A model generated the notes under the pieces. The model had not been told where the DNA came from and did not search any database. It worked only from the letters and a program-made list of their open reading frames with translations. From the NCBI GenBank assembly GCA_021904315.1, contig CM038914.1:4774001-4838000 (forward strand): a stretch of 64,000 nt of DNA. Direction: 5' to 3'. The translations under genes were made by a program, and so were the position numbers. This DNA comes from Sphagnum magellanicum (taxonomy: Eukaryota; Streptophyta; Sphagnopsida; Sphagnales; Sphagnaceae). Shown piece after piece: positions 22,690-33,229 of this stretch (the stretch's first letter is position 1; every line of letters begins with the position of its first letter).

Positions 22690-23840
22690 CTTTTATATTT
22701 TGACCAACTCTAAAAAAAATGTGAAAGATTAGGGTAAGTGTGAAATGCATGTCTTTAATTGTTTGGAACTTGTGATCAATTGCATAGAACTCAAAATCTG
22801 ACCATACTAAATTTTGATCAATTATCTTTGTGCAAGCAATAAATGTGTATAGAAAACTACAACTTCTTGGAGCTTGAAGAAATCTACCTCTCTTATGGCT
22901 ACCTATATTATACCTAAAAATTATCGAACTTTATATCCAATAGTAGTTTAAAAACTTCTTGAACTATTAATTGGAAAGTTCATCTATTACATCGCTTCCT
23001 GGCTACCCCCCTACATCCACCCTTGAATCTTGGTTTTCTCTCTTTTACTACTCTAAGTTACAAAGTATATCTTGTTTTTATTCATTTGCTAGGTTTTGTG
23101 GTTTTTATTTAGAATTCTTTATTCCTATGTTGCTTGGCCTTTGTTGGTCAAACTTAGATACTCTCAAAACCTTGATGAATGACTTGAAGACAACCCTTTC
23201 ACAAATTCAAAGTTCTAACTTACCTAAAAAAATTGCAGATTTGCACCATTGCCTTGTGAATTTGGTGGTTTTAATTTTTTGCAAGAATGGGATGTGCACA
23301 AAATTGAAGGGAAATTAAAAAGGTTTCCCCATTTAATGTGTAAGATTTGAATATCCATTGGATCCTATAAACCTTAATCCTTGATTATGTTCAATTGTGT
23401 GCTATTTAACATGACTTGCAAACCCCATCACCAATTTTTTTCTCCTAGTATTGTTCAATCCAATTGCTTATCACCAAACATGGGGCCCTTGAAAGATTAG
23501 CCCAATTTTTCCCTATAACCAAACATTGAAAGTACATCATGTTTCTCCCCTTCCATGATGAAATTCCACTAATCACCCATCACCAAACAGGTCCCTTGTA
23601 AGTTTATTCAAACTTTTTACAAATATGACCCACCAAAACCCCTAATATCAAACACTAAAATTTGATGGGTTGTCAGCAACATGAAAAAATTGAAACAAAT
23701 TTATTTTCAACCAAGCGTTTGGTTATATGCTAACCGGCAAACACCCACAAGAATTGTTTTGTTCTCACATAGGCAGGATGCCACACTAGGTGGGTGCTCG
23801 ATGATCGGCCTGTGCTTGGTGATGGACCTTCCTACCCTAA
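22690..23840. other. Intergenic, no gene seen
   Basis: AT-rich DNA beyond the 5' end of element A. Open frames on the plus strand (about 22971-23318) have no recognisable domain and read as low-complexity hydrophobic peptide. No RNA gene was found. Confidence 0.45.
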
Positions 23841-24110
23841 TAATTTGCACTTAGTCAAATTCGAATTATAGGTGCAGATCTAGAATCAGTCTTATTTAGT
23901 TGATTATGTAGAGGGATTAAGGAGGTTGTTTAGCTTAAGCCTGGTACTAATCTGCACTTGGTCCGCTTCAAATTGTAGGTGCAGATCTAGAGTTTAAGTT
24001 GATTTAGGTGACGTTGCTGATACTAATTTGCACTTTACTTCTAATTGTAGGTGCTGATCTTGAATCCAGCTGATGTAGGTGGTTAAGGAACAGGGATTAA
24101 GGAAAACTTA
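23841..24110 (+). repeat. Three-copy diverged repeat (~80-105 bp unit)
   Basis: Units begin near 23841, 23948 and 24024. Each has TAATYTGCACTT, AATTGTAGGTGCAGATCT or a variant, and a GAATCAAGCTGATTTAGGTG-like string. The first and third end in GGGATTAAGGA. A single related copy lies at about 9929-9995. Confidence 0.6.
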
Positions 24111-25080
24111 TACGGCACTTGGGTCCAGTGGATTTCTCTGGAGCAGGTAGCTCAGGGTTACAGAATTTGGCAAAACACACGCACGTATCAAGAGGGAGAG
24201 AAAGCGTCACAGAAATCACAAGTAGAGAGAGAGAGAGAGATATGTGTCGGGAGATCCGGGGCATTTTTGCTCAGAGATTGTAACATGATTTCTGCAATGG
24301 CGGCCAACGGCGCCCTCAGATGTCCAGACATAATATGTTTTTCCTCATCTTTGCAAAGCTCCGCGGATCCTTCTTTACTTCTCTCCCTTGACAGAAACAA
24401 AGAAAAAAAACCGAAAAAAAAACTCACGACCTTGACATTTATGTAGGAAAGAATCAACCCCTCCAGAAGGTCACAAGAAGTTAACAAAAAAGTGCACACA
24501 GCTGCAACCTAATCTACTTTGTCATTCAAGAGGCCTCGAGAATCGTTTTTGGAGCAAGACAAAGTGCAGCAGAAGCTGTGTGACATGGAAGTGTGTAGAT
24601 TACGAAGGAAGTCTACCAATACTGCGGAGACGAATCCTTACTCCAATCAACACTACTAAGTACAGATCAAAACCACGGAGCTAAGAGAAACGAACTGCAG
24701 ATCGAATCGAGAACTCGGATCAGAAGGCGTCTAGTATCATCGCAGTTGAGCTGAGGCTCCTGGACAAGCTGCACACTAGTCTCCTTCTGCCACAATAGTC
24801 TGCGTCTGCAAGAAAACGGATGAGAATAGTGTACAGCTTTGCCATGAGCTCCAGAAACCTTGCGGGACTCTCTTATGAGCAGGACCGTCGAAAGAATCAC
24901 GTACTCAGTCTTGGAGACGCTACGGCATTCCTCCCATGAAGAAAGTAAGCATACGTAGCAAAGATCTGAAAAAACACAACCATGAGATGAAAGAGAAAGG
25001 GATGCAGCCCCAACAACTCCTAACTCTCAGCATCGAGGTCTGTAGCACAATCTTATAGGAAGAAGGCGACAGAGATTGCT
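24111..25080. other. Upstream flank of the METTL21-like gene, no gene seen
   Basis: Moderate-GC sequence just upstream of the methyltransferase gene, with a GA microsatellite at about 24222-24241. Open frames on the minus strand (24188-24499 and 24667-24900) have no recognisable domain. A divergent non-coding transcript from the telobox promoter is possible but not supported by anything specific. Confidence 0.35.
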
Positions 25081-25082
25081 AG

Positions 25083-25117
25083 CCCTAACCCTCATAAACC
25101 CTAACCCTAACCCTAAC
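25083..25117 (+). promoter_or_regulatory. Telobox cluster at the METTL21-like start
   Basis: Several AACCCTAA/AAACCCTAA units lie immediately before the start codon at 25122. Teloboxes are common near transcription starts of plant translation-related genes and bind Myb-type telobox factors. Here they may mark the core promoter or the 5' UTR. They are interstitial, not a chromosome end, because genes lie on both sides. Confidence 0.65.
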
Positions 25118-25121
25118 TCTT

Positions 25122-25949
25122 ATGAGCCTGCTGCCTCCCATACGAACTCCACATGCGAGAAGAGAACAAGAGGCCAGAAATTTCTATCTGCGCTGCTGTT
25201 TCAATAATTTCCCAGCAGGCAAGAAGGTCATGAAATACGCAGGATACCCCGTGGTGGATCTCACAGTGGCAGGAGAAACTTTGAGATTTGAGCAGGACAA
25301 TGGCTCCATGCATGTGGGCACTTCAGTGTGGCCGTCGTCGCTGGTGCTGGTGAAATGGGTGGAGCACATTCTGTTGAAAGGAGGAGCAGGAGCAGGAGGA
25401 TCGCCCTCATTATCAGTAGTGTGCGAGGACATTCAGCCTAGGACTTTTTCAGGCAAGAGAGGTGTGGATCTGGGCACTGGGTGTGGAGTGGCCGGGCTAG
25501 GGTTAGCTCTGTTGGGTCTGAATGTAGTCCTCACGGACATTGCACCTGTCATGCCTGCTTTGAAGAGGAATTTCAAGAAAAACGTGAGCTCCACATCTCT
25601 TGCATCTGCTGGCAAACCTGGTTCCAAAGCTGGCAAAGTGAAGATAGCTCAGCTTTACTGGGAGAACGAGAAACAAATTGCAGCTCTCAAGCCACCCTTC
25701 GACTATGTGATCGCAGCGGATGTGGTATATCTGGAGAACATCGTGGAGCCTTTGTTGAACGCCATGAGTGCACTTGCTGGTCCTCACACCATCATCCTGC
25801 TTGGCTACCAGATCAGACAAGCTGAAGCACATGAACTCTTTTGGAGGCTGTGTCCTGATTTCTTCCACATCCAACAAATTCCTCACACTGAACTCCATCC
25901 TGATTATGCTTGGGATGAGAATGACATCTACATTCTCAAGAAGAAGTAA
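25122..25949 (+). CDS. METTL21-type protein-lysine methyltransferase, single exon
   Basis: 275 residues with no intron. It belongs to the Methyltransf_16 family (METTL21/VCPKMT-like seven-beta-strand methyltransferases), which move a methyl group from S-adenosylmethionine to lysine in non-histone proteins, often chaperones. Motif I is VDLGTGCGVAG (about residues 115-125). The acidic residue at the end of strand 2 is in LTDIAP (D139). YWEN lies near 180. The family signature FDYVIAADVVYLE sits at 193-205, in the substrate-binding position. An upstream FEQDNGSMHVGTSVWPSS (56-73) matches the G..VW.....L segment typical of the family. There is no signal peptide or membrane segment, so it is probably cytosolic. 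The start at 25122 is the first methionine after the telobox cluster, and the length is normal for the family. The exact substrate cannot be told. Confidence 0.9.
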   Translation: MSLLPPIRTPHARREQEARNFYLRCCFNNFPAGKKVMKYAGYPVVDLTVAGETLRFEQDNGSMHVGTSVWPSSLVLVKWVEHILLKGGAGAGGSPSLSVVCEDIQPRTFSGKRGVDLGTGCGVAGLGLALLGLNVVLTDIAPVMPALKRNFKKNVSSTSLASAGKPGSKAGKVKIAQLYWENEKQIAALKPPFDYVIAADVVYLENIVEPLLNAMSALAGPHTIILLGYQIRQAEAHELFWRLCPDFFHIQQIPHTELHPDYAWDENDIYILKKK

Positions 25950-28900
25950 GAGAGCTCCTCCCTCCTCTCCTGCCCCACCCCCCCCTTCCCCTTCAACTTT
26001 TATCTTCTGAATTCCAGGTTTAGAACTAGGAGATAGGGTTTGTCATTTTGGATTTGGATTTGGATTCATGCCACAGTTGGAAGAGAATTGTCCTCAATGG
26101 CAGAGAATGCCCTCGACCATGGGATTACATCTATAAAGATACATGGTATTTCTCTTCATGACAATCCACTGTATCCATGCTTGGATTCTCAGATTTGCAA
26201 TCCTCACCCTCATACTTGATCAGTACCTTGTTTCTCTTCACAGTGCAAGGTAATTTTTTTCTACATAACTGGGAGAGAGATTCAATTTATATGATGTGTG
26301 ACAATAGTAGGCCATTTCATGCTGTCTTTGAAAGGCACATGTGAGCCAACTCTACCAACATTTTAATCCATTGATTTGATGGCCAATCTTCTCCACCATG
26401 ATATACTGACCAAGATGATTTTGCTAGTGATCTTTGTGGAGAAGGTTTAGACATTGCTTCTCTCTTCAATCTTAGACACAAACCTCAAAGGATTTGGCAA
26501 TGGAAGGTAGTGCAACTGACTGCCATTTATCATGAACCTCTTAGCAGGTTTTGAAATACTTCGAATTGATTGAAGGTGAAAACAACCAATGTGACTTCAT
26601 GAACTTGGCAACTGGATGTTGAGAGTGTTCAGGGTTTTAGGAATTCCTTCACATCCACCCATGCAATATAGTGAATCAGGTTTATCAACAGGTCCAGTGC
26701 TTGTAGCAATAAAACTGCTCTGCTCCACCCACATTCTCAGCCTTTTCTGGCCACCAGGAAAATTTCAATAGTACACCACAGCATCAATGACCCTCGAGAT
26801 GAAGAAGAGGTGAAGGGATTCTGGAGCGGGCAAGAAGGAAGAGCAGTCTGCTACACCATCAGTGCCTGAAGATGCACAGATGTTCTATCCAAGCAGCTGA
26901 CTGCAACTGCCACTGATAATGTGTCCGCAACTGATATCTCAGGCATTTGAAGTCACCAATTCTGCTCAAACCCTAGCTCATTGCACAGGGCTCATATGGA
27001 CAAGACTGGCATCTACATTCAATCTGGTATCTGGGTGTACATTCATCCTGCAAACTGTACATAAATTATGTATGATACTTCTCATTCCTCCTTCATATGC
27101 GTTATATCTAGGTTCAAATCTAGAGAGTGCTTGCATTTCCTGATGCAATCTTACCATGGAATGACTTTGTTCTGCATCTTAGACATAATCCTGTGAGGTG
27201 CATGTGATTGATGATCCATTATAGGCAGCAAGGACTTAAACTTTCCATTGTCCCCACAAACACAGTCACAGGCCATTTGATGGCTGAGGTTACAATTCAT
27301 AGGCTGAGGGCAATGAAGGTAGAAATGTTCCACCACAGTTTCAGATGCAGACTTTATCAAGACCACATGAGAATTGTCACTAAAGCCAATAAACATGGGT
27401 CCTTGCCATATGTGAGCAAGCATATGCATGCTGAGGTATGCACCTACCATTTCCTTTCTTCAATTTGACTTCCCATTTGTTTACTAGGTTCACACGCATC
27501 ATGCTAGGAGCTTCAAGTTTTGTCTCAATTGAGTTGCTGAAATCAACTGGAAATGTTGAACAGAGATTGCAGTTGAACACACGATTATCATCATCATCAT
27601 CACTGATTGTGGAGGGTACAACGAAGGGAGTAAACATTGGGGTTGCTTGGCAGTATTTTGGTGATTTACATATATTTGGAAGAAATTTCATATGTGCAGA
27701 AAGATTCAGAATGATGAATAAATTCCTTGCTGCTTTGAGTGGTTTACATCTTGCATGCTCTTGAATGGGGAATAGCCTAGAGAGCTTGCATCTTGTAAGA
27801 GTTTTTGGACTCCCAGTATATTTTGCGTCACAAGTCATTATGTTATTGTGCCACTGTTTTCTTCACAGTTTGTCTCTCGAGTGCTACCCGACATCACTAC
27901 TGACTCTTCCTATTGCTTCCAGAAAGGCAACAGAAACTCAGAAGGCAGTGTTTCACCGCCACTTTGAACATGAAAAATTGAAAGATAGGTTTCTGCTTCT
28001 GTTAAAACACTAAAAACAATGTCAGTGTGGTGCACATAATGACTTCAGCTTCAGACAAGTACTCAGTCTTGCATCAACAACCACAGCAGTTTTAGACCAT
28101 GCCAAATTCAGTCCTCTAAATGACAGAAAGAAAGAGTTTCTCTGAAGGTTCACAAAACTAATCTCGAGAAATTGGCTATTTTTCTTGCTTCAAAAAATCC
28201 TCTCTTGGAAATTTCTAACTCTGGATCATCTTCTCAGCCTTGTATCTGCTCTGCAATTTGATGTGCACCTGGATTGAATGTCAAGTGTGAAAGGGAAATT
28301 GCAAGTTGACAGCTTGACAACAGAAGTGTGAGTGTTGTGTGACACAATTTCAGTGGCCCAGTAGTCCTTCGACCTCCTTGGTATCATCATTTTTTTGTGG
28401 GTGCTCATTCACATTCAGCCTTTGCTTACGCACACTAGGAAGATGTGGGTTATTCATGATTGCATCCCCTTGTCCAATGTGCGAGATATCTTTCATTTTA
28501 TGGGCATTGAGTTGATTCACTTATAACTTCAGAGCTAGTCTGTTACACAACTTTATCCATTAACTTTTTCAAGATGCTCGAGTGTTCAGAACTTCCAATT
28601 TCAAAGGATACTGCAGATATTGATACTCCTGGTGTCTCAAGTTTGTAGACATTGGAATTCAGTTAATTGTGTGCATAGCAGAATCCAACTAAAGCCCAGC
28701 CTCTAGTAAACAGCAACCGATATTTGTATGCTCCCTTCCGTTGAATGCAGTTGTTTGCTCTTACTCAATCGTGTATATCAATTCTATGGATCGTCAGGAA
28801 AAATAAGGAACACATACTTACAAAATTTTACACATCTTCAACCAGAAAAATATGAAGCATTATCGTTCTTAATCCATTACACTCCTATTCTTCGCATGTT

Positions 28901-29230
28901 GTCTTTTATCTCGAGAAATCAATCACTTTCCTTGTTGTTCAAAATAGTGACGATGTCGCCAGACTTCGGACTGGAATTTGTACTGGACTTTCGACTGGAC
29001 CCCAGTTATACACCGCAACCATGAAGCCTCTGTAAAATTTTCATCAGACTATTCTATTTACAGAACAATTGCAACCATTGAAAATTTGCAATAAAAAATT
29101 AAATTGGAGTAATCTTTAACTGTCTCTAAGCATCTTCTCGTCTAACTGCAACTATCCTTCCTTGAGTTGATCTCATCTCTTATTTGAATCTCTGGTCATT
29201 ACATTCGTCGTAATCTTAAGGGAACAGATT
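25950..29230. other. 3' flank of the METTL21-like gene, no further gene recognised
   Basis: Mixed-composition DNA. The first kilobase may be 3' UTR (an AATAAA-like signal occurs near 26709). Several open frames up to about 150 codons exist on both strands (for example 27380-27838 on the minus strand), but none has a recognisable domain or matches a conserved protein. A CATCAT run lies near 27590. Confidence 0.4.
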
Positions 29231-29318
29231 GCATTCTTCAAAGTCGTTTTTACACAGAAATAAACCAACGAGAGAGTGGCAAAGCGACCAGCCAAATTAT
29301 GGACATTCTCGGAGCTCC

Positions 29319-29511
29319 GGCCCACACCGCTACCTTCAGTAATTGTGGCGCGTCTCGTCGGATTTGACGAACGTCGAACTCGTCTTTGGGCGCCAAGCTG
29401 GAACTCGCGCAACGGCCGGATCCCAGGTATAGCCGATTCCAGGGTTGCGGCGATGGGATTAGGGTTAGGGTTTGGTTCCGCCCCTTTCACCCAAACCCTT
29501 CGTCATATAAG
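29319..29511 (+). promoter_or_regulatory. snoRNA cluster promoter: Site II, telobox and TATA
   Basis: A GC-rich block carries, in order, a Site II element GGCCCA (29319-29324), a double telobox TTAGGGTTAGGGTTT (29459-29473, reverse orientation) and a TATA-like ATATAAG (29505-29511). Site II plus telobox is the usual promoter pair of plant ribosomal-protein and snoRNA genes. Transcription would start near 29535 and run toward the snoRNAs. Confidence 0.65.
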
Positions 29512-29689
29512 TTCAGAGCTGCACCACTTTACTGTTCTCTCCGTCTCGGCATCTGCGGATCTGTGTTTATTTTGTCTATGTTGTCTACGTTTTGTTTTCT
29601 ATTCATTGCTTTGTTTTAGCTAGACTTTCAACAAGTTATTTTGGACAGTAAAATGCTTCATAAACTGATCGCTGTGTCGTGCAGTACCA

Positions 29690-29818
29690 GTGGGTCCGTT
29701 CCCTGAAGCAAGAGTGCTGGATTCGGGCGCCTAGGAAACGTCCGTCTCTATGCAGCCCTCGCTATGCCGGTATCGGTTTTATGCTCTCCGAAATCGGTAC
29801 GATGGGCTGTTGACATAT
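29690..29818 (+). ncRNA. Possible box H/ACA snoRNA (3' hairpin and ACA box)
   Basis: CAGCCCTCG (29753-29761) pairs with CGATGGGCTG (29800-29809). The inner arms CCG and CGG pair with a later CCG and CGG, leaving internal loops. An ACA lies at 29813-29815, and the 3' side between pocket and ACA is about 15 nt, matching the 14-16 nt rule for pseudouridine guides. The 5' hairpin and H box are not clear. The whole block is GC-rich and lies between the cluster promoter and the box C/D RNAs. The target is unknown. Confidence 0.35.
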
Positions 29819-29911
29819 TTGCGAAATAAGGCCTTAAGATGAGCACACTTCAGTTTCAGTCATCTGTTTTTCCCAGTTTAAGAACTTAGAATGGTTTACT
29901 CTCGATCGATG

Positions 29912-29954
29912 GTGTGTGTGTGTGTGTGTGTCTCTCTCTCTCTCTCTCTCTCTC
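29912..29954. repeat. GT/TC compound microsatellite
   Basis: A GT run of about 19 bases is followed directly by a TC run of about 24 bases, inside the snoRNA transcription unit. Confidence 0.95.
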
Positions 29955-30137
29955 CATGACAGCCTTCGTTGCTTCTTGAACCTTGTCTTGCACTGTTTTG
30001 TTGGGACTCTGACTGTTTGCCATTAGGAGTTGAGCTGCCGTTGAGGCACTTGGCGAGATAATAGTCTTGAAGACATGTGGAAAACTGCATATGTGAATGC
30101 ATTATTTTAGCAGTCATATTGTAAGTTGGAGAGATCG

Positions 30138-30240
30138 GACTTGATGATGACAAAATGCAGACGGGCGGACTGAACTGATGCCATGTTGAATGTCTGTACT
30201 CAGTCCTCGGCAGTAATGCCGTTGATATCTCTGAAAGATC
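30138..30240 (+). ncRNA. SNORD43: Box C/D snoRNA, U43-like
   Basis: Box C is ATGATGA (30144-30150), box D' CTGA (30170-30173), a C'-like TGATGCC, and box D CTGA (30231-30234). The flanks pair weakly (CTT with AAG; outside that GAGAG and GATC with GATC and CTCTC). The guide just before D' contains GACGGGCGG, complementary to the universal CCGCCCGUC of small-subunit rRNA. The fifth base from D' points to the C equivalent to E. coli C1402. This is the site guided by U43 in animals and snR70 in yeast, and animal U43 has the same GACGGGCGGACAGA-type block. The RNA would direct 2'-O-methylation in the decoding centre of 18S rRNA, in the nucleolus. The second guide, before D (GCCGTTGATATCT), was not matched. 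Confidence 0.8.
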
Positions 30241-30286
30241 ATGCTCTCTGCTGGGTGTCTGGGTTCATCTTATTATGGATCCTTTA

Positions 30287-30377
30287 GCATGGCAAGTGAT
30301 GATTGAATCTTATTCTACACACTGAATTACTCAAATGTTGAAATTGTTTTTTCACCTCTGACAAACTGATGCCATGC
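30287..30377 (+). ncRNA. Box C/D snoRNA with guides to 25S and 18S rRNA
   Basis: A perfect 8 bp terminal stem, GCATGGCA (30287-30294) with TGCCATGC (30370-30377), brackets box C GTGATGA (30296-30302) and box D CTGA (30366-30369). Box D' CTGA is at 30322-30325. The guide before D' (CTTATTCTACAC) pairs with GUGUAGGAUAAG of plant 25S rRNA with one G-U pair. The guide before D (TTTCACCTCTGAC) is fully complementary to GUCAGAGGUGAAA of 18S rRNA. The rRNA strings are from memory of conserved rRNA sequence. It lies about 50 nt after the U43-like RNA, as expected for a plant polycistronic snoRNA gene. Both predicted modified bases are uridines. Confidence 0.82.
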
Positions 30378-30399
30378 CAAATAGAAATGGAGTTCTAAG

Positions 30400-32165
30400 C
30401 TCCATGAAAAATAAACCCTGACAACAATGTTATGATGGCTTCCGGAAAATGACAACTACTCTTTAAGGAAAGTCAGGAGCTTGAGGAATGTACCATAGGA
30501 AAGGAAGGCGAAGTGTTATCAAGTTTTTAAGCAAGCACTAGATTGTGCTTCAATTCGAATCTCTAGGAATTGAAAATCACTAAGTTTTAGAATCTAAATT
30601 CTCTAGCAAGTGAAATTGACAGTTTTGTTACTTTGTAAACCATATATGCTAAAAGTCCATTCAGGAACGTTCCTTTCATGTATGCTTGGATTCTGGTCAC
30701 TCATCGGCTAAACATATCCGTTGCACCTTCTCAATTCAACTTTCACAAACTCAACTTGAACACGTAGAAAGTGGCACTGGATCTGTCACATAAAAATGGG
30801 ACTGCGCATTTTTCTTGTGCAACTTAAAGTCCATATTTTTTTAATTTGCATTCTAGCTATTACATAGCTTAGAGAAAACTCTGTTTACTACCAATTTTCA
30901 GCTTTTCCAGTGTGAGTATTTGAAAACTATACAAAATTTGAATAATGAAAAGTAAAGATATTTATTCACTTTATAAACTTCAACAATATGTTTTTAAAAC
31001 TCCCTTAAAACGAAGCAACACGGTTTTTAAATTTATAAACATTGCCTGACAAATAACATACCGCAGTTTTTGTAAACAATCTACAATTCCACTGAACATC
31101 ATAAAAAAATCGTAGTATACAACATTTTAAAAAATTGGTTAACAACACCAATTACTTACACCCTATTATAAGAAGATAATTTTCATCCCAATATTTGCTT
31201 TGTTGTGTATACAACCTTGAAGTTCCAGAACTTTCAAGCAAAAGATGGTATACGCAAAAGTTTTCACGACGTGCACAAAAAGTCTTAAAAAATGTTGAAT
31301 GAGAAAAGACAAAACAAAGTCAAGTAGATAAAACATACTCAACAGCAGTGACAAGTCTGTCCACTTGTTCAATGACCCATCAACAGTTGTAACATGTATG
31401 ATAATGCCTTCTCTATCACAACTTTCCCACTGAATTCTTCAGCTCCCTACAGTGAGTACACACTAACCTGCAAACTGAGTTGCAGAAGCAAGTTTTGAAG
31501 CATCAGGAAAACTCAGTCATGATACTGGCTAGCTAGCAGCAAAGAACACTAGGAGAGACATGGAAAGAAAATACTAGGGGGGAAAACAAAAGAGACATAC
31601 AAACAGGACATAAAACAAAGAGAAACTGAAGTTAAACATACTATCATTCAGTATCCTGTGACAAATTTCTGAGGACAGTCTTCTTGATGGTTTCACATTC
31701 TTATCTTCCGTTGGATTACAAAAGACTGATCCTGTTTTACTAACCTCCTCTCATCTCTTCCACAAAGAGTTGATGCTAATTCTAGCCCCAACAACAGCCC
31801 TGGGATCCCTGCAATTGACACCATGATGAATTGCATGCAGCCAGAAGATATAGCTAATGAAATCTCAATTCTATGCAAAAAGACTTACACCAGCTGAAGA
31901 AGCCAAGGTGAAAAATAGAACACAAAGTTATAATCCAGAGGCAGATGTTCTGTCAACACTCAACCCACAGTTTCTTTGTGAAGTAAGGGAAATCCCCTTC
32001 ACAGGGAAAAAAAAAGATTTAATAATGTCTTCCACCACAAATATCTCATAACATCAGAATCACAAATCACATGCCCTTTGCTATTATGTCTTTTCCACTA
32101 TGGAGTTTTCCAGAGGCTCCAGCCTTGCCTTCACCAAAATAGCAGCAGCACATTACTTGGTTGGC
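30400..32165. other. Intergenic between snoRNA cluster and RPS29, no gene seen
   Basis: AT-rich sequence with no recognised exon. It probably contains the 3' end of the snoRNA precursor and, at its right end, the 3' UTR of RPS29 (minus strand). A small hairpin ATGGAGTTCTAAGCTCCAT lies at about 30386-30404. No further C/D boxes with a stem were found. Confidence 0.4.
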
Positions 32166-32168
32166 ACC

Positions 32169-33003
32169 TTAGCGGTACTGAAACACAAACAGCAATGTAA
32201 AAGAATAAGCTCATCATGGTTTACATATCAATACACTGCACTAAAAACAGTTCAGACTACACATAATCACTAGCAGAATTGCACCTCCTGTGGAAAGGAC
32301 ACATCTATTTCTGCCATCACTTCTACCTCGGTGCCAAAACATTTCAGAGAAAAGCATGAACTTCCTACTACATCCTATACATGTGCAGGGGCATGCAAGG
32401 AAACAAAGGAATGTGAGTGGAGATACCTTCACAAAGCCAATATCCTTAGAGTAGATGCGAAAACACTGCCGGCATGTGTTGAGCCCGTACTTGCGGATCA
32501 TACCGTGACTGTTCCCACACACCCGGCTGCAATGCATTCCAAAACCCAGACAACATGCATATATACTCCCCTTTAATCCATAGAAATCGAAATCATTCCA
32601 TCTCAGACCAGATTGCAATGCCCTAAAAACAATCCAGCTCTTGAGGAAAACCCTTACTAGAAGTGAGTCTTGAAGGAGAAAAGAGATGCGCAAAGTACAG
32701 AGAAGCTTTGGGATCGGTAAAACAATAACAGCCATAAAAAGCTTGCTTCGCCGTGTGCGTCGAGCCACCGACACTAAGAAAACTCTTGACCTAAGATCCT
32801 CCAACAATTCCCGGCTCACCAAAACTTCCTCTAAACTTCGCATCTAACAAGGACATCATCAATCGCACGAAAAGGTCTAAAAAGAATCAGATAACGGAAC
32901 GGCGGAAAGAGAGAGAGAAAGACAGCAGGAGCGATGCATACCAGGTGCGCGAGCCAGGACCAAAATTCTTGGGATGCGAGTTCCACACCGCTGAGTGCCC
33001 CAT
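32169..33003 (-). CDS. RPS29: 40S ribosomal protein S29 (uS14), three coding exons
   Basis: Coding exons on the minus strand are 33003-32942, 32526-32427 and 32177-32169, giving 56 residues plus stop, exactly the eukaryotic length. It begins [19 protein letters not shown] and ends GFVKYR. The zinc ribbon C-x2-C-x14-C-x2-C is complete (C21, C24, C39, C42). Introns follow GT-AG: donor GTATGC and acceptor TTGCAG for intron 1, donor GTATCT and acceptor TTTCAG for intron 2. The last coding exon holds only Tyr, Arg and the stop. uS14 is a small zinc protein of the 40S head, next to the mRNA path. A polypyrimidine- and CG-rich first exon and promoter lie at 33004-33370. Every conserved residue is present, so it appears functional. 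Confidence 0.95.
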
Positions 33004-33229
33004 TTTGTGCGTCGTTTGAGACAGAATCTCTCTGCCTCTCTCTCTTCTGTCTCCTTTGTTTTCCTGTCTTCTGCTGCTCTCCTCCCTCCACTCTTCGCGC
33101 GAATGACTGCACAGGAATACGTTCCAGCGAAACGCGAGAGCAGAGCTAGAAACACGAGCGAGCGACGAGAGCGACGGTTTTCGCAGAGGGGCGGTGACGG
33201 CGACAGGGAGAACTCACGCAAGGGATTAG

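Noticed and set aside
24188-24499. Minus-strand 103-codon open frame upstream of the METTL21-like gene
   Set aside because: Poly-Phe and Ser/Leu runs come from A-rich and GA-microsatellite DNA. No domain or splice support was found.
25083-25117. Telomere end
   Set aside because: Only a few AACCCTAA units are present, with ordinary genes on both sides, so it is a promoter telobox cluster.
25433-25898. Open frames in other frames and on the opposite strand over the METTL21-like gene
   Set aside because: They overlap the well-supported methyltransferase frame and carry no domain.
27100-27135. tRNA-like T-arm (AGGTTCAAATCTAG)
   Set aside because: The stem does not pair as five base pairs and no A box or acceptor stem is present.
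27195-27300. Box C/D snoRNA-like TTGATGA ... CTGA pair
   Set aside because: There is no convincing terminal stem and no guide that I could match to rRNA.
29173-29490. Minus-strand open frame of 105 codons with an NPNPNP run
   Set aside because: The run is the telobox read as protein. The frame overlaps the promoter of the snoRNA cluster and has no domain.
32831-33221. Long open frames around the RPS29 first exon
   Set aside because: They run through the exon, its 5' UTR and intron in wrong frames. The spliced S29 model explains the locus.
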